Assembly (NCBI GenBank): GCA_017794825.1
Contig: CP051237.1
Span: forward strand, 4,854,501 to 4,918,500
Length of the DNA: 64,000 bases
DNA from: Pararhizobium sp.
GTDB taxonomy: Bacteria; Pseudomonadota; Alphaproteobacteria; Rhizobiales; Rhizobiaceae
Reading direction: 5' to 3'
Shown: one piece after another, positions 24,928 through 33,701 of the stretch
Layout: each line of letters starts with the position of its first letter
How positions within the stretch are numbered: position 1 is the first letter of the stretch
Notes under the pieces: generated by a model
Told to the model about the DNA's origin: nothing
What the model saw: the letters and a program-made list of their open reading frames with translations, nothing else
Database searches by the model: none
Program-made: the position numbers and the translations under genes

Positions 24928-27162
24928 TTACCAATGCCAGGACAACCTGCCGACCACGGTACGGCCAAGACCGTAATTGCAGTAATTGGTTCCACCGCAT
25001 GATACGTAGGTCTTGTCAAAGAGGTTCGTCGCGTTGATGGCCAGTTCCATGCCATCCAGATTGTCGAAGCGCCGGCCGAAGTCATAGCTCAGCGCCGCGT
25101 CGAACAAGGTGTAGCCCGGCACTTCAACTGTGTTTGCAGCGTCTGCGAAAGTTGGGCCGACATAGCGGACGCCGCCACCGAGCGACAGGCCGGCAAGCGC
25201 GTCGTTTTGGAATTCATAGCCCAGCCAGAGCGACGCCATATGTTCGGGCGTGTTGACCGGGTGCTTGCCGAGGTCAACTCCATTGCTTTCAGTGATCTCC
25301 GCATTCAGCCAGGTATAGGCTCCAAGCAAAGAGAAACCGGAGCCGAGGTCGGCCTTGGCTTCCAACTCCAGTCCGCGGAACCGCTGCTCGCCAGACTGGA
25401 CCTGACAAGGACCAGGGCCTGTCTGTCCGATGCAGATGTTCAGGGGGTCCGAATCTGCAGTCAGTGCGTTTTCGAGCGTGATGTCGAAGATCGAAGCCGC
25501 AAAGAAGCCGTCAAACCAGGTCGGCGCGTATTTGATCCCGGCTTCCCACTGCTTGCCGGTGATCGGCACGAACGCATCGCCAGCCGCATCGGAGCCCAGA
25601 ATTGGAACGAATGAGGTGGAATAGCTGACGTAGGGAACAATGCCGTTTTCGAAAATGTAGGACAAGGCTGCCCGGCCAGTGAAAGCGGTGTCGTTCTGAA
25701 CGCTCGACAAGCTGGTGTCCATGCCGAGAAATGTGCTCGTCCGATCGTATTCCAGTGAGGCGATATCGTACCGGCCGCCGACGGTCAGCATGACATTCTC
25801 CCACCGGATCTGATCCTGGATGTACAGGCCGGTCTGCTCGAGAATTTCCCGAGTAGTGGAGAACAAGGTTGCGGTCGCCGGTGAATTTGGAACGGTGATA
25901 GGCACGCCATAAACCGGATTGCGGATATCGATGGGCGGCACGCTTAACAGGTCGAATCCGAGATCCTGATCCCAGACGCTGCGCGCATAGTCGATCCCGA
26001 ACAGAACAGTGTGATCAAGAGGGCCGGTCGCGAAGTCGGCCTGAGCGTTGGTGTCTACGGTAAGGGACGCGGTGCCGCCTTCGCCGAACAGGGCCGAGCG
26101 CAACAGAGTCGTCGGCGGGATGATGGCAGCGCCGGACAGAGCCTGTACGCGCGCGGTCGTATCAATGTAACGCAGACTCTGGCTCACCTTCCAGTTGTCG
26201 TTGAAACGGTGATCAAACAGATAGCCGATGCTCGCCTGTTCGCGTTCGAACATGTCGAAGTCCGGATCTCCGACAAAGAAGTCTCGCGGAATGTATCCTC
26301 CGTCGGCCAACGGCGTCAGCATTCCCGCTTCTGGCAGCGACCCATAGTAACCGCCTTCCGGATCGCGCTGATAGCTGCCAAGGATGGTCAGGCTGGTGTC
26401 TTCATCAGGAGCCCAGGTGAAAGACGGCGCGATTGCAAATCGCTCATCCTCGACAAAGTTGATCTGGTTGTCCGAATGGCGGGCGACACCCGTCAGTCTG
26501 TACAGATACTGTCCTTCCTCATCGATTGGTCCCGACAAGTCGAAAGTTCCGAAAACTTCCCCGTAGGAGCCGAAACCGACTGTGACTTCGCGCAGCGGAT
26601 CGGCTGTCGGGCGCTTGGTGATAATATTGATCATCCCGCCCGGATAACCCTGTCCGTAGAGAACGGAGGTCGGACCACGCACAACGTCGATGCGCTCGAT
26701 GTTGTAGGTGTCGAATTGCGGCATGGTGAGATTGCCAACGCCGAATGTCGCCTTCATGCCGTCAACATAGTGCGAGCCGACATAAAGCTGTCCGCGTATG
26801 CTCTGAAAATCGTATCGTTGCGAGTCGTTGCCGCCGCCGGGTTCTGCGAATACGCCGGGTGTATAAAGTAGAGCCTCGCCTACTGTCTGCGCGTCCTGTT
26901 CCTCGATCTGCTGTTGCGTAACCACCGAAACAGATTGTGGCGTTTCCACAAGCGGCGTTTCGGTTTTCGTGACAGCAGAGGTGCGCTTGGCCACCAATCC
27001 GACTTCCGGTTCTTCCTGTTCGCCGCTCGTGCCTTCCACTGTAATGCGTTCGAGTTCCGTGACGTTGTCTTGCGCCTCTGCGCCCCCTGCGATCAGTGCA
27101 ATTGCCAGCGCGGAACATCCGGCGTGCAAAGCGCGACGGTTCGAAAACAATTGTTTCAACAT
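24928..27162 (-). CDS. TonB-dependent siderophore receptor
   Basis: 744 residues. A signal peptide ends near 'GGAEAQD' (about residue 31). The plug domain has the ferric-siderophore hallmark 'TPLVETPQSVSVVTQQQIEE' and then 'QTVGEALLYTPGV'. 'VRGPTSVLYGQGYPGGMINI' is the conserved plug end. The beta-barrel extends to a terminal aromatic residue ('GRLSWHW'). This is the FhuA/FpvA/FptA class of outer-membrane ferric siderophore receptors. It lies downstream of an AraC/PchR-type regulator, separated by 123 bp that should hold its promoter. The siderophore cannot be deduced. Confidence 0.93.
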   Translation of the reverse strand: MLKQLFSNRRALHAGCSALAIALIAGGAEAQDNVTELERITVEGTSGEQEEPEVGLVAKRTSAVTKTETPLVETPQSVSVVTQQQIEEQDAQTVGEALLYTPGVFAEPGGGNDSQRYDFQSIRGQLYVGSHYVDGMKATFGVGNLTMPQFDTYNIERIDVVRGPTSVLYGQGYPGGMINIITKRPTADPLREVTVGFGSYGEVFGTFDLSGPIDEEGQYLYRLTGVARHSDNQINFVEDERFAIAPSFTWAPDEDTSLTILGSYQRDPEGGYYGSLPEAGMLTPLADGGYIPRDFFVGDPDFDMFEREQASIGYLFDHRFNDNWKVSQSLRYIDTTARVQALSGAAIIPPTTLLRSALFGEGGTASLTVDTNAQADFATGPLDHTVLFGIDYARSVWDQDLGFDLLSVPPIDIRNPVYGVPITVPNSPATATLFSTTREILEQTGLYIQDQIRWENVMLTVGGRYDIASLEYDRTSTFLGMDTSLSSVQNDTAFTGRAALSYIFENGIVPYVSYSTSFVPILGSDAAGDAFVPITGKQWEAGIKYAPTWFDGFFAASIFDITLENALTADSDPLNICIGQTGPGPCQVQSGEQRFRGLELEAKADLGSGFSLLGAYTWLNAEITESNGVDLGKHPVNTPEHMASLWLGYEFQNDALAGLSLGGGVRYVGPTFADAANTVEVPGYTLFDAALSYDFGRRFDNLDGMELAINATNLFDKTYVSCGGTNYCNYGLGRTVVGRLSWHW

Positions 27163-27285
27163 TAATCAAACCCCTTTGTCGGCTCCCCGCGAACCGGCAT
27201 TGGGTGTGATTATTACTTGACTGTATTTGTCATGAAAAGTTGTCGAGCTTTGTCCAACGGCGCGATTGTTTCGCCTGGCGGCAAA

Positions 27286-28200
27286 TCAGTGATGTTTGGT
27301 TTCCAATCGACAGGCGCCGGGCGTCACGCCGAACTGCTTTTTGAAAGCGGTGCAGAAATGCGCACTGCTCGAGTAACCGACGAGCCGCGCCGCGTCGCCT
27401 ATCTGCTGGTCTCCGTTGATGATGGCGTCGCGTGCGCGCAGCAGCCGTCGTTCCCGCAGAAACTCGAAAGGCGTCATGTCGAATTCAATGCGGAATTTTT
27501 CCGAAAGGCTGCGAATGCTCATTCCCGCTTCCTGAGCGAAATCCGCCATCGTCCAGTCACGGGAAATATCAGCTTCCACCGCATCGCACATGGCCAGCAA
27601 CCGGGTTCTGAGTTGCGATTTCTTGTCGCCGGAACAACTCTGCAGGATTTCCATTCCCTTCGAGAAGATATCGAGCGCGTGAGTTTCGAGCCTCAGAAGG
27701 TCGACCGGCTTCGCCATGTCGGCGCGCAATATTTCCCAGGCCTCGGCAATCGTTCTGAAGTCAGCGGCCGCCTGGGCTTTCAGAACGGTCTGATCATTAT
27801 GGAAGAGGTCCTCCAGCAGGTCCTGCATGCCAAAACGGGAGAGTTGCTCTCGCTCCATGCACACGCCAAGGGCAATCGCCGGAACTGAACCGCTGACAGC
27901 AGTCCACGACGTCTGCTCCCTGAACGCAAGCGCCGTCAGCGTGTGGCTGCGCATCTTTTCTATTCCGCTGGAACCGGCCGCAGAGTTGCCGTGTATATAG
28001 ACAGTCACGTAGATTCCAGGATCCATCACGCCCCTGTATTCGATGTTCGGCGGAATAGCGCGGTTGCTGCCGCGGACCATGCAGCCCAGCCGATGGCTGA
28101 AGTGCTCCACCGTAAGCGGTATGGACTCGATATCGTCTGGCGTGAGTATTTCCCGGGGTGAATCCGTCCGGGTAACGACTTGGACAGCGTCCACGATCAT
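27286..28200 (-). CDS. AraC family regulator, PchR-like
   Basis: 304 residues. The C-terminal double HTH is complete: 'MADFAQEAGMSIRSLSEKFR' (about 213-232) and 'QIGDAARLVGYSSSAHFCTA' (about 265-284), ending in the typical 'FKKQFGVTPG'. The N-terminal ~200 residues form the sensing domain. In PchR-type systems the regulator binds the imported siderophore and activates the receptor gene, which fits its position directly upstream of the receptor. Its ATG overlaps the stop of the XRE gene by one base (TAATG), so the two are coupled. Confidence 0.88.
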   Translation of the reverse strand: MIVDAVQVVTRTDSPREILTPDDIESIPLTVEHFSHRLGCMVRGSNRAIPPNIEYRGVMDPGIYVTVYIHGNSAAGSSGIEKMRSHTLTALAFREQTSWTAVSGSVPAIALGVCMEREQLSRFGMQDLLEDLFHNDQTVLKAQAAADFRTIAEAWEILRADMAKPVDLLRLETHALDIFSKGMEILQSCSGDKKSQLRTRLLAMCDAVEADISRDWTMADFAQEAGMSIRSLSEKFRIEFDMTPFEFLRERRLLRARDAIINGDQQIGDAARLVGYSSSAHFCTAFKKQFGVTPGACRLETKHH

Positions 28201-28454
28201 TACTCTGCAGTGTGTTTGCCGGTCAGCGCCTCTTCCGGCAGATTGAGCGCGGTTGCGATGCGGCGAAGAAGCGACGGATCGGTTTCCTCTCCGCTCTCGA
28301 TCCTTGCGATATCTCTGATTGTCAGGCCGCAGGTCACCGCCAGATCGTCAATGCTGTAGCCGAATGACTCACGAATGGATCTCACGGCGCTTCCACGTGT
28401 CGTCGATGTTATTTTGGACGTTTCAGAGGAGTTGATATCTGGTTTTACAGTCAT
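28200..28454 (-). CDS. XRE-type helix-turn-helix protein
   Basis: 84 residues from the ATG at 28452-28454, following GAGAG. The single HTH_3 domain covers about residues 23-78: 'IRESFGYSIDDLAVTCGLTI' leads into 'RDIARIESGEETDP' and a final helix 'LLRRIATALNLPEEAL'. No ligand domain. It is the first gene of the siderophore operon and is coupled by a one-base overlap to the AraC-type regulator, an unusual pairing. A short dyad ATTG-N2-CAAT at 28476-28485 lies just upstream and could be its operator. Confidence 0.85.
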   Translation of the reverse strand: MTVKPDINSSETSKITSTTRGSAVRSIRESFGYSIDDLAVTCGLTIRDIARIESGEETDPSLLRRIATALNLPEEALTGKHTAE

Positions 28455-28729
28455 GTGTAACGTTCTCTCAATGGAATTGTGCAATCGAGACGAATGGATG
28501 GCTGCTATGCGGGAGTCCGACTGCGTCGCGCTACCATTGCGGAGCGGCCGCATGGATCAAAATATGAGGTTTATAGTCTAGTTTCCTGATTATTACAACG
28601 CAAAGGATGCAGGCGCATCCATCCGCCCGGCCAATGACATGGCTTGAGGGTTTATATGGGCGGTCTGGCGCGGAAGGAAAGGTCTGAGTGAAATTCGCGT
28701 GACCGAAGCACTCGCACCGTGGCTTTGCG

Positions 28730-29425
28730 TTAGGCGCTTAACGCATTCCTTGATTTCGCGGCGTCAACAAGCCTGTTGACCAGTTCCGGCGTGAGCAAGT
28801 TGTAGTGATCGATGATGTGATCGGCGCCCAGTTGTTCGACCGGAATGTCGGTATATCCAAACGTCACTGCGATCGAAGGGACAGAAGCCTCGCGAGCTGC
28901 GGCGATGTCATTCGATGAATCGCCGATCATCACGGCCGAGCTTGCATTGGCCCGCCGGATCGTTTCCAGGATATGTTCCGGATCCGGTTTGCGAACGGAG
29001 ATGCTGTCTCCGCCAAGAATCGCTACGAAATTGTCTGTCAGGCCGAGGCTTTCGATCAACCGCACGGCCAGGTGCTCCAGCTTGTTGGTGCAGATCGCCA
29101 TCGGCATTCCTGCATCGCTCAACCGGGACATCGCGGTTTCGAGACCAGGATACAGAGCCGACTGACCCGGCATGGACTTCGCGTAGAACTCGAGAAAACG
29201 GTCAAACAGTGTTTCGAACTCCTCCGTGGACACCGGTCTTTCACGCATTTCGAGGGCCCGCTGGATCATCACCCGGGCGCCGCGGCCAACGAGAAAGCTC
29301 ATGTCGTCATAGTGCACTGGCTCGGCGCCGACCGGCTCGATCGCATGGTTGAGACTGGCCATAAGGTCTGGCGCCGTGTGGATCAAAGTGCCATCCAGGT
29401 CGAAAATGACTAGCGGTTGCGTCAT
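28730..29425 (-). CDS. gph: HAD-family phosphatase, probable phosphoglycolate phosphatase
   Basis: 231 residues from the ATG at 29423-29425. HAD motif I is 'FDLDGTL' at residues 8-14 (Asp9 nucleophile, Asp11 acid/base). Motif II Thr stands in 'AICTNKLEHL', and motif III with the metal ligands is 'MIGDSSNDI' near residue 177. The cap domain between motif I and II is helical, as in Gph. Gph removes 2-phosphoglycolate, which arises from oxidative DNA damage or oxygenase activity. Substrate specificity within the HAD family is hard to prove from sequence, so the symbol is tentative. It is divergent from rpiA. Confidence 0.8.
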   Translation of the reverse strand: MTQPLVIFDLDGTLIHTAPDLMASLNHAIEPVGAEPVHYDDMSFLVGRGARVMIQRALEMRERPVSTEEFETLFDRFLEFYAKSMPGQSALYPGLETAMSRLSDAGMPMAICTNKLEHLAVRLIESLGLTDNFVAILGGDSISVRKPDPEHILETIRRANASSAVMIGDSSNDIAAAREASVPSIAVTFGYTDIPVEQLGADHIIDHYNLLTPELVNRLVDAAKSRNALSA

Positions 29426-29601
29426 GGGAGTTTCCGGTTTGGGCAGGGACGGGTGGTTGGTTACGGCAGCGTGGCGGCGAAGGCAAGGCCTTCCGCGTGT
29501 CATTTCATATAACTCGACGGCTCAGGCGGTATAACGTCTTTGCTTGTCGACTGCGACGTGCTAACAGCCCGTCACGGTCAATGCAGGGGAGCGGATGGCG
29601 C

Positions 29602-30294
29602 ATGGATGCGCGCGCGCTGAAAATCGAGGCGGCGAAGGTCGCGCTGAGCTATGTCGAGGAAGGCATGCGGCTTGGTATCGGAACCGGTTCTACGGCCGAG
29701 GAATTCGTCAATCTGCTTGCAGAAAAAGTCGATAGCGGGTTTCAGGTGAAAAGCGTTCCGACGTCCGAGAAAACCGCCCATCTGTGCGTTCAGCTGGGTA
29801 TTCCGCTCTATTCGCTCGACGAAATGCCGGAGCTTGATCTGACGATCGACGGAACCGACGAAGTCGACGGCGACCTGCGTTTGATCAAGGGCGGAGGAGG
29901 GGCGTTGCTCCGGGAAAAGATCGTTGCGTGCGCGTCCAGCAAGATGATCGTCATCGCGGACGAAAGCAAACAGGTCGAAACACTCGGAGCGTTTCCGCTG
30001 CCCATCGAGGCGATGCCGTTCGGACTTGAGGCCACGCGCAGGGCGATCGTAAACGCCGCCGGATCGCTGGGGCTGACGGGCGAGATTGCGCTTCGTCAGG
30101 ACCGGGACGGACCGTTCGAAACGGATGGTGGACACTATATACTCGATGCATCATTTGGCCGCATTCCGGATGCAGAAGCGCTATCTGAATCCTTGAACGC
30201 CATTCCGGGTGTCGTCGAGCACGGATTGTTCCTCAATATCGCGTCCGCTGCCATTATTGCCGGCTCGTCCGGCGTGCGGACTTTGACTGTTTAA
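29602..30294 (+). CDS. rpiA: Ribose-5-phosphate isomerase A
   Basis: 230 residues from the ATG at 29602 ('MDARALKIEAAKVAL'), preceded by GGGGAGCGG. It interconverts ribose 5-phosphate and ribulose 5-phosphate in the pentose phosphate pathway. Family signatures: 'GIGTGSTAEEFV' (phosphate loop, about 26-37), 'DLTIDGTDEVD' (about 81-91) and 'KGGGGALLREKI' (about 97-108, with the catalytic Glu). The protein ends in the usual 'SGVRTLTV'. The DUF2059 gene follows after 14 bp on the same strand. Confidence 0.95.
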   Translation: MDARALKIEAAKVALSYVEEGMRLGIGTGSTAEEFVNLLAEKVDSGFQVKSVPTSEKTAHLCVQLGIPLYSLDEMPELDLTIDGTDEVDGDLRLIKGGGGALLREKIVACASSKMIVIADESKQVETLGAFPLPIEAMPFGLEATRRAIVNAAGSLGLTGEIALRQDRDGPFETDGGHYILDASFGRIPDAEALSESLNAIPGVVEHGLFLNIASAAIIAGSSGVRTLTV

Positions 30295-30308
30295 AGAGAT
30301 CAGGAGTT

Positions 30309-30872
30309 ATGAACACAATGAACAAGGCTACGGGAATTCGCCAACTGAAATGGGCCCTTTGCGGGTCGCTGGCGCTGGGGCTTGCCGCGCCTGCCTTCGC
30401 CCAGGAACCCTCTGCGGAGCACCTTGCCGCCGCAAGACAGGCGATCAGGGCGCTTGGCGCGACGCAGCAGTTCGACGCAATCCTTCCCAATGCGGCCCAG
30501 GGCCTCAAGGCGAGCCTGATCCAGACCGCGCCCAACATGCAGGACATCATCGCCGCCACTGTCGATGAGACCGCAATCAGCATGGTTGGTCGCCGCGCCG
30601 ACCTCGAAAGGGAAGCGGCTTCCATATACGCGAAGAATTTTTCCATCGAGGATCTGAATGCGATCACGCAGTTCTATCAGGGCCCTGCCGGCAAGCAATT
30701 GCTTGAAACCGGACCGCTTGTCACTCGCGAATTGCTGCAAGCGGCGGAAGTCTGGTCGAACGGCATTTCGCGCGATCTGACGATCCAGACCGAACAGACA
30801 TTGCGCGCCCGTCTCGGCGAGGCTCCGTCTGCGGAAACGCCTGAAACGGAAAGCAGCACCGAAGGAAACTGA
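30309..30872 (+). CDS. DUF2059 domain-containing secreted protein
   Basis: 187 residues. A signal peptide covers about residues 1-30 (ending 'LAAPAFAQE'). The DUF2059 region follows with 'IYAKNFSIEDLNAITQFYQG' and 'PAGKQLLETGPLVTRELLQA' (about 100-140), the diagnostic part of the domain. It probably acts in the periplasm. The C-terminal tail is rich in Glu, Thr and Ser. No function is established for the family as far as I know. It follows rpiA after 14 bp and precedes gor, from which a stable hairpin separates it. Confidence 0.88.
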   Translation: MNTMNKATGIRQLKWALCGSLALGLAAPAFAQEPSAEHLAAARQAIRALGATQQFDAILPNAAQGLKASLIQTAPNMQDIIAATVDETAISMVGRRADLEREAASIYAKNFSIEDLNAITQFYQGPAGKQLLETGPLVTRELLQAAEVWSNGISRDLTIQTEQTLRARLGEAPSAETPETESSTEGN

Positions 30873-30912
30873 CGGCTCGTCAGCTTTCTGCAGGCGCGCC
30901 ATCAATGAAGAG

Positions 30913-30960
30913 CAAGCGGCGCCGGGCGTTTGTTGACGCCCCGCCGCTTGAATGCGTTTT
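30913..30960 (+). terminator. Hairpin terminator between the DUF2059 gene and gor
   Basis: CAAGCGGC...GGGCGT pairs with ACGCCC...GCCGCTTG across a TTGTTG loop (30913-30950), with a small bulge. TTTT follows at 30957-30960 after a 6 bp gap. The stem is very stable, but the T-run is displaced, so termination strength is uncertain. Confidence 0.55.
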
Positions 30961-30983
30961 ACCCTTCGACAGGAATGTGAACC

Positions 30984-32375
30984 ATGTCTGACTACGATTA
31001 TGATTTCTTCGTGATCGGCGGCGGCTCGGGCGGTGTCCGGGCCGGGCGACTTGCCGCGTCGATGGGTAAGAAAGTCGGGATCGCCGAAGAATTCCGGTAC
31101 GGAGGCACCTGCGTCATTCGCGGCTGCGTTCCCAAGAAACTCTTCGTCTACGCCTCCCAGTTCATCGAACACTTCGAGGACGCCCACGGCTATGGCTGGT
31201 CGGTCGGCGAGACGCGGTTCGACTGGAAAGAACTGGTCGCCAACAAGGACAGGGAGATTGCCCGCCTCGAAGCCGCTTATCGCAAGGGTCTGAGCGACGC
31301 CGGGGCAGAAATCTTCGACAGTCGCGCCGAGATGGTCGACGACCACCGCATCCGCATCGTCTCCAGCGGCAAGACCGTCACCGCGCAGAACATCCTTCTG
31401 GCGACCGGCGGACGCCCCGACGACAGCCACGCGATCAACGGCGGGGAACTGGCGATAACCTCCAACGACGCATTTCATCTGGAACGGCTACCGAAATGCA
31501 TTCTGATTGCCGGCGGAGGCTACATAGCGGTCGAGTTCGCGAATATCTTTCATGGTCTCGGCGTCGAGACGACGCTGATCTATCGCGGCCACGAAATTCT
31601 GAAGAATTTCGACATGGACATGCGCCGCACGCTGCACGCGACCATGGAGGAGAAGGGCATTCGCATCCTTTGCGGAGAGGTGATTGACCGCATTACGCGC
31701 TCCGCCGACGAGCGCCTTGACGTGATCACCACAGGCGGTCGCAACCTCAAGGTCGACGAGGTCATGCTGGCGCTCGGGCGCACACCGAACACAGACGGTC
31801 TCGGGCTTGAAAAGGCTGGCGTGGCGACAGACGACAAGGGCGCGGTCATTGTCGACGCGTATATGCGCACGAATGTCGATCATATCTTCGCCGTCGGCGA
31901 CGTGACCGACCGTATCCAACTGACGCCGGTCGCCATCCACGAATCCATGTGCGTGATCGAAACGCTGTTCAGGGACAATCCGGCCCGGCCCGATCACGAC
32001 ACGATTGCGACGGCGGTCTTTTCCCAGCCCGAGATCGGAACCGTCGGGCTGACAGAAGATGAGGCGACCGGGAAACTTGGCGACGTCGAAATCTATCGGG
32101 CTGTCTTCCGCCCGATGAAACACACCCTGTCGGGCCGGCAGGAGAAGATGGTCATGAAGCTGGTGGTTGACGGGAGTGACCGCAAGGTCGTCGGCGCCCA
32201 TATTCTCGGGCCTGACGCCGGCGAGATGGCGCAATTGCTCGCGATACCGATCAAGGCGGGATGCAGCAAGGAGGATTTCGACCGCACCATGGCTGTTCAT
32301 CCGACCGCAGCGGAAGAACTCGTCACCATGTACAAGCCGACCTACCGGATCAAGGATGGCGTCAGGATTGACTAG
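30984..32375 (+). CDS. gor: Glutathione-disulfide reductase
   Basis: 463 residues, normal length. It reduces glutathione disulfide with NADPH. The FAD-binding motif 'GGGSGGVRAGRLAA' is at 12-25, and the redox-active disulfide 'GGTCVIRGCVPKK' gives Cys43 and Cys48. The NAD(P)-binding site is 'GGGYIAVEFANIF', the second FAD motif 'VGDVTDRIQLTPVA', and the C-terminal interface has the active-site 'HPTAAEE'. All elements are intact. The 3' end overlaps a convergent MORN-like gene by 14 bp. Confidence 0.95.
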   Translation: MSDYDYDFFVIGGGSGGVRAGRLAASMGKKVGIAEEFRYGGTCVIRGCVPKKLFVYASQFIEHFEDAHGYGWSVGETRFDWKELVANKDREIARLEAAYRKGLSDAGAEIFDSRAEMVDDHRIRIVSSGKTVTAQNILLATGGRPDDSHAINGGELAITSNDAFHLERLPKCILIAGGGYIAVEFANIFHGLGVETTLIYRGHEILKNFDMDMRRTLHATMEEKGIRILCGEVIDRITRSADERLDVITTGGRNLKVDEVMLALGRTPNTDGLGLEKAGVATDDKGAVIVDAYMRTNVDHIFAVGDVTDRIQLTPVAIHESMCVIETLFRDNPARPDHDTIATAVFSQPEIGTVGLTEDEATGKLGDVEIYRAVFRPMKHTLSGRQEKMVMKLVVDGSDRKVVGAHILGPDAGEMAQLLAIPIKAGCSKEDFDRTMAVHPTAAEELVTMYKPTYRIKDGVRID

Positions 32376-32589
32376 ATGCTTTCGGTTTCACTGTAGTCAC
32401 TTTGTAGACGTCGCCATTCTTGTCATAGGTCGTCCAGTTGCCGGCCTGTTCCCCCTTCTCGAAATATCCGGAGCGCAGTATCGTGCCGTCCTTTCGGAAC
32501 CATTGCCAATATCCAGTCGGTATTTCATCCACAGTCTGGCCCTTGACCCATAACGAACCGTCCTTGTGATTTTTGAGGAAAGGTTTCAT
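32362..32589 (-). CDS. Small MORN-repeat-like protein
   Basis: 75 residues. Repeats of the MORN/YwqK type are visible as 'GYWQWFRKDGTILRSGYF' and 'GEQAGNWTTYDKNGDVYK', with the typical G-x-W-x-x-Y/F-x-x-(D/N)-G spacing. Such repeats form short beta-hairpins and occur in many small bacterial proteins of unknown role. It overlaps the end of gor by 14 bp on the opposite strand and follows the alpha/beta hydrolase gene after 12 bp, so it is probably cotranscribed with that gene. Confidence 0.72.
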   Translation of the reverse strand: MKPFLKNHKDGSLWVKGQTVDEIPTGYWQWFRKDGTILRSGYFEKGEQAGNWTTYDKNGDVYKVTTVKPKASSQS

Positions 32590-32601
32590 CGTCGCCCTCG
32601 T

Positions 32602-33558
32602 TCACTGGGAGCCTGTTACCGGCTGATGCTCAAGCACCCAATCGATAATATCCGGCCAGAGTGTATCCCGAAACCGCGAGCGGAAAAAGCCGAGATGACC
32701 GATCTTCGGTTCTTCTGTCATGTCCGGTGACAGCCAGACTTCACTGATATCCGCGTTGGAGTAATGTTTGAGAAGGCCGTGGACCGCGCGCGGCGTGCCC
32801 CACGGATCGTCGGTCATGCCGACCGAAAGAAGCGGGATCGTCACCGTGGCGTATCCCTCCCGTGCGCCGACTTCCGGATCGTCGAAGAAATACTCATGGT
32901 GATTGCACCATCGGGTCCAGTCCTGAAACACCGAAGAGGGGATGCTCTCACCAAGGCCCATGAAGGGCATTGTTCGTCCGAACAGGGTCGTCACGGGAAT
33001 GCCGACCAAATTCATGCTGATCAGGTTTTGCCAGGGCGTGTCGGTGCCCCGCCAATAGCCGGAAAGGCTCGCCACAAGGCAGTAGCGGCTGAAGCGCTGC
33101 GGATCGCCGCAGATGCCCAGCGCCTGACCGCCGAAGGATTGCCCGACGCCTGCCATTTCGTGGCCGGGGGCTTCCTCGTCGAGGCGACGCATCGCGGCCG
33201 CCATGTCCTGTATCGCCCAGTCGCGCATGTTGATGCGCCGCGTCCAGCCCTCGGGCCTGGGCGACTGCGGGGTTCCGCGATAGTCGTAGGTAAGAACTGC
33301 GCGACTGCCGTTCTCAATCAGGGCCCTGGCAAAGGCCGCGTAAAATCCGCGCGGCGCGCCCGTTGCCGCCGATATCAGCACGGACGGTTTCGAGTTCTGT
33401 CCGGCCGCTGAAGTGAAAAGCGTCCCCGTCAGCGGAAATCCGTCATCGCATTCGAATGTGATGACCGTCTCTCTTGCAGGAGGTTCGCCTGACGCCGTAA
33501 GGGGTGGGGCGTTGAAATTTTCCTGTTGTGAAACAATCGCTTCCTGTCCGGGGTTCAT
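32602..33558 (-). CDS. Alpha/beta hydrolase of the COG4757 type
   Basis: 318 residues. After a polar N-terminal stretch of about 30 residues the core begins with 'ITFECDDGFPLTGTLF'. The nucleophile elbow is 'GVGQSFGGQA', with the Ser near residue 146. 'DYRGTPQSP' marks strand 4-5, and a histidine in 'KIGHLGFF' near residue 292 completes a likely triad. This resembles the predicted hydrolases of COG4757, with unknown substrate. The gene is divergent from the gamma-glutamylcyclotransferase-like gene, and a sharp palindrome at 33625-33640 lies 67 bp upstream of its start. Confidence 0.85.
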   Translation of the reverse strand: MNPGQEAIVSQQENFNAPPLTASGEPPARETVITFECDDGFPLTGTLFTSAAGQNSKPSVLISAATGAPRGFYAAFARALIENGSRAVLTYDYRGTPQSPRPEGWTRRINMRDWAIQDMAAAMRRLDEEAPGHEMAGVGQSFGGQALGICGDPQRFSRYCLVASLSGYWRGTDTPWQNLISMNLVGIPVTTLFGRTMPFMGLGESIPSSVFQDWTRWCNHHEYFFDDPEVGAREGYATVTIPLLSVGMTDDPWGTPRAVHGLLKHYSNADISEVWLSPDMTEEPKIGHLGFFRSRFRDTLWPDIIDWVLEHQPVTGSQ

Positions 33559-33624
33559 GTCTTGAATCCGTTTTGCATCGAGATTGAAAATCGTTGTCGG
33601 CCACGTCTGACATCAAATGTACCA

Positions 33625-33640
33625 TTGACGTTTACGTCAA
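33625..33640. promoter_or_regulatory. Palindromic operator candidate, MerR/LiuR-like
   Basis: TTGACGTTTACGTCAA has perfect 7 bp arms (TTGACGT and ACGTCAA) separated by two bases. Operators of this form are known for MerR-type regulators of branched-chain amino acid and fatty acid breakdown (LiuR group); the match is from memory of the motif. It lies between the divergent alpha/beta hydrolase and gamma-glutamylcyclotransferase-like genes and could control either. Confidence 0.6.
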
Positions 33641-33701
33641 AGTCAATACGTCGGGATATTCCTGTTGTGAAAAATCGGATGTGGCTGTAGCAGATGCTCT
33701 C

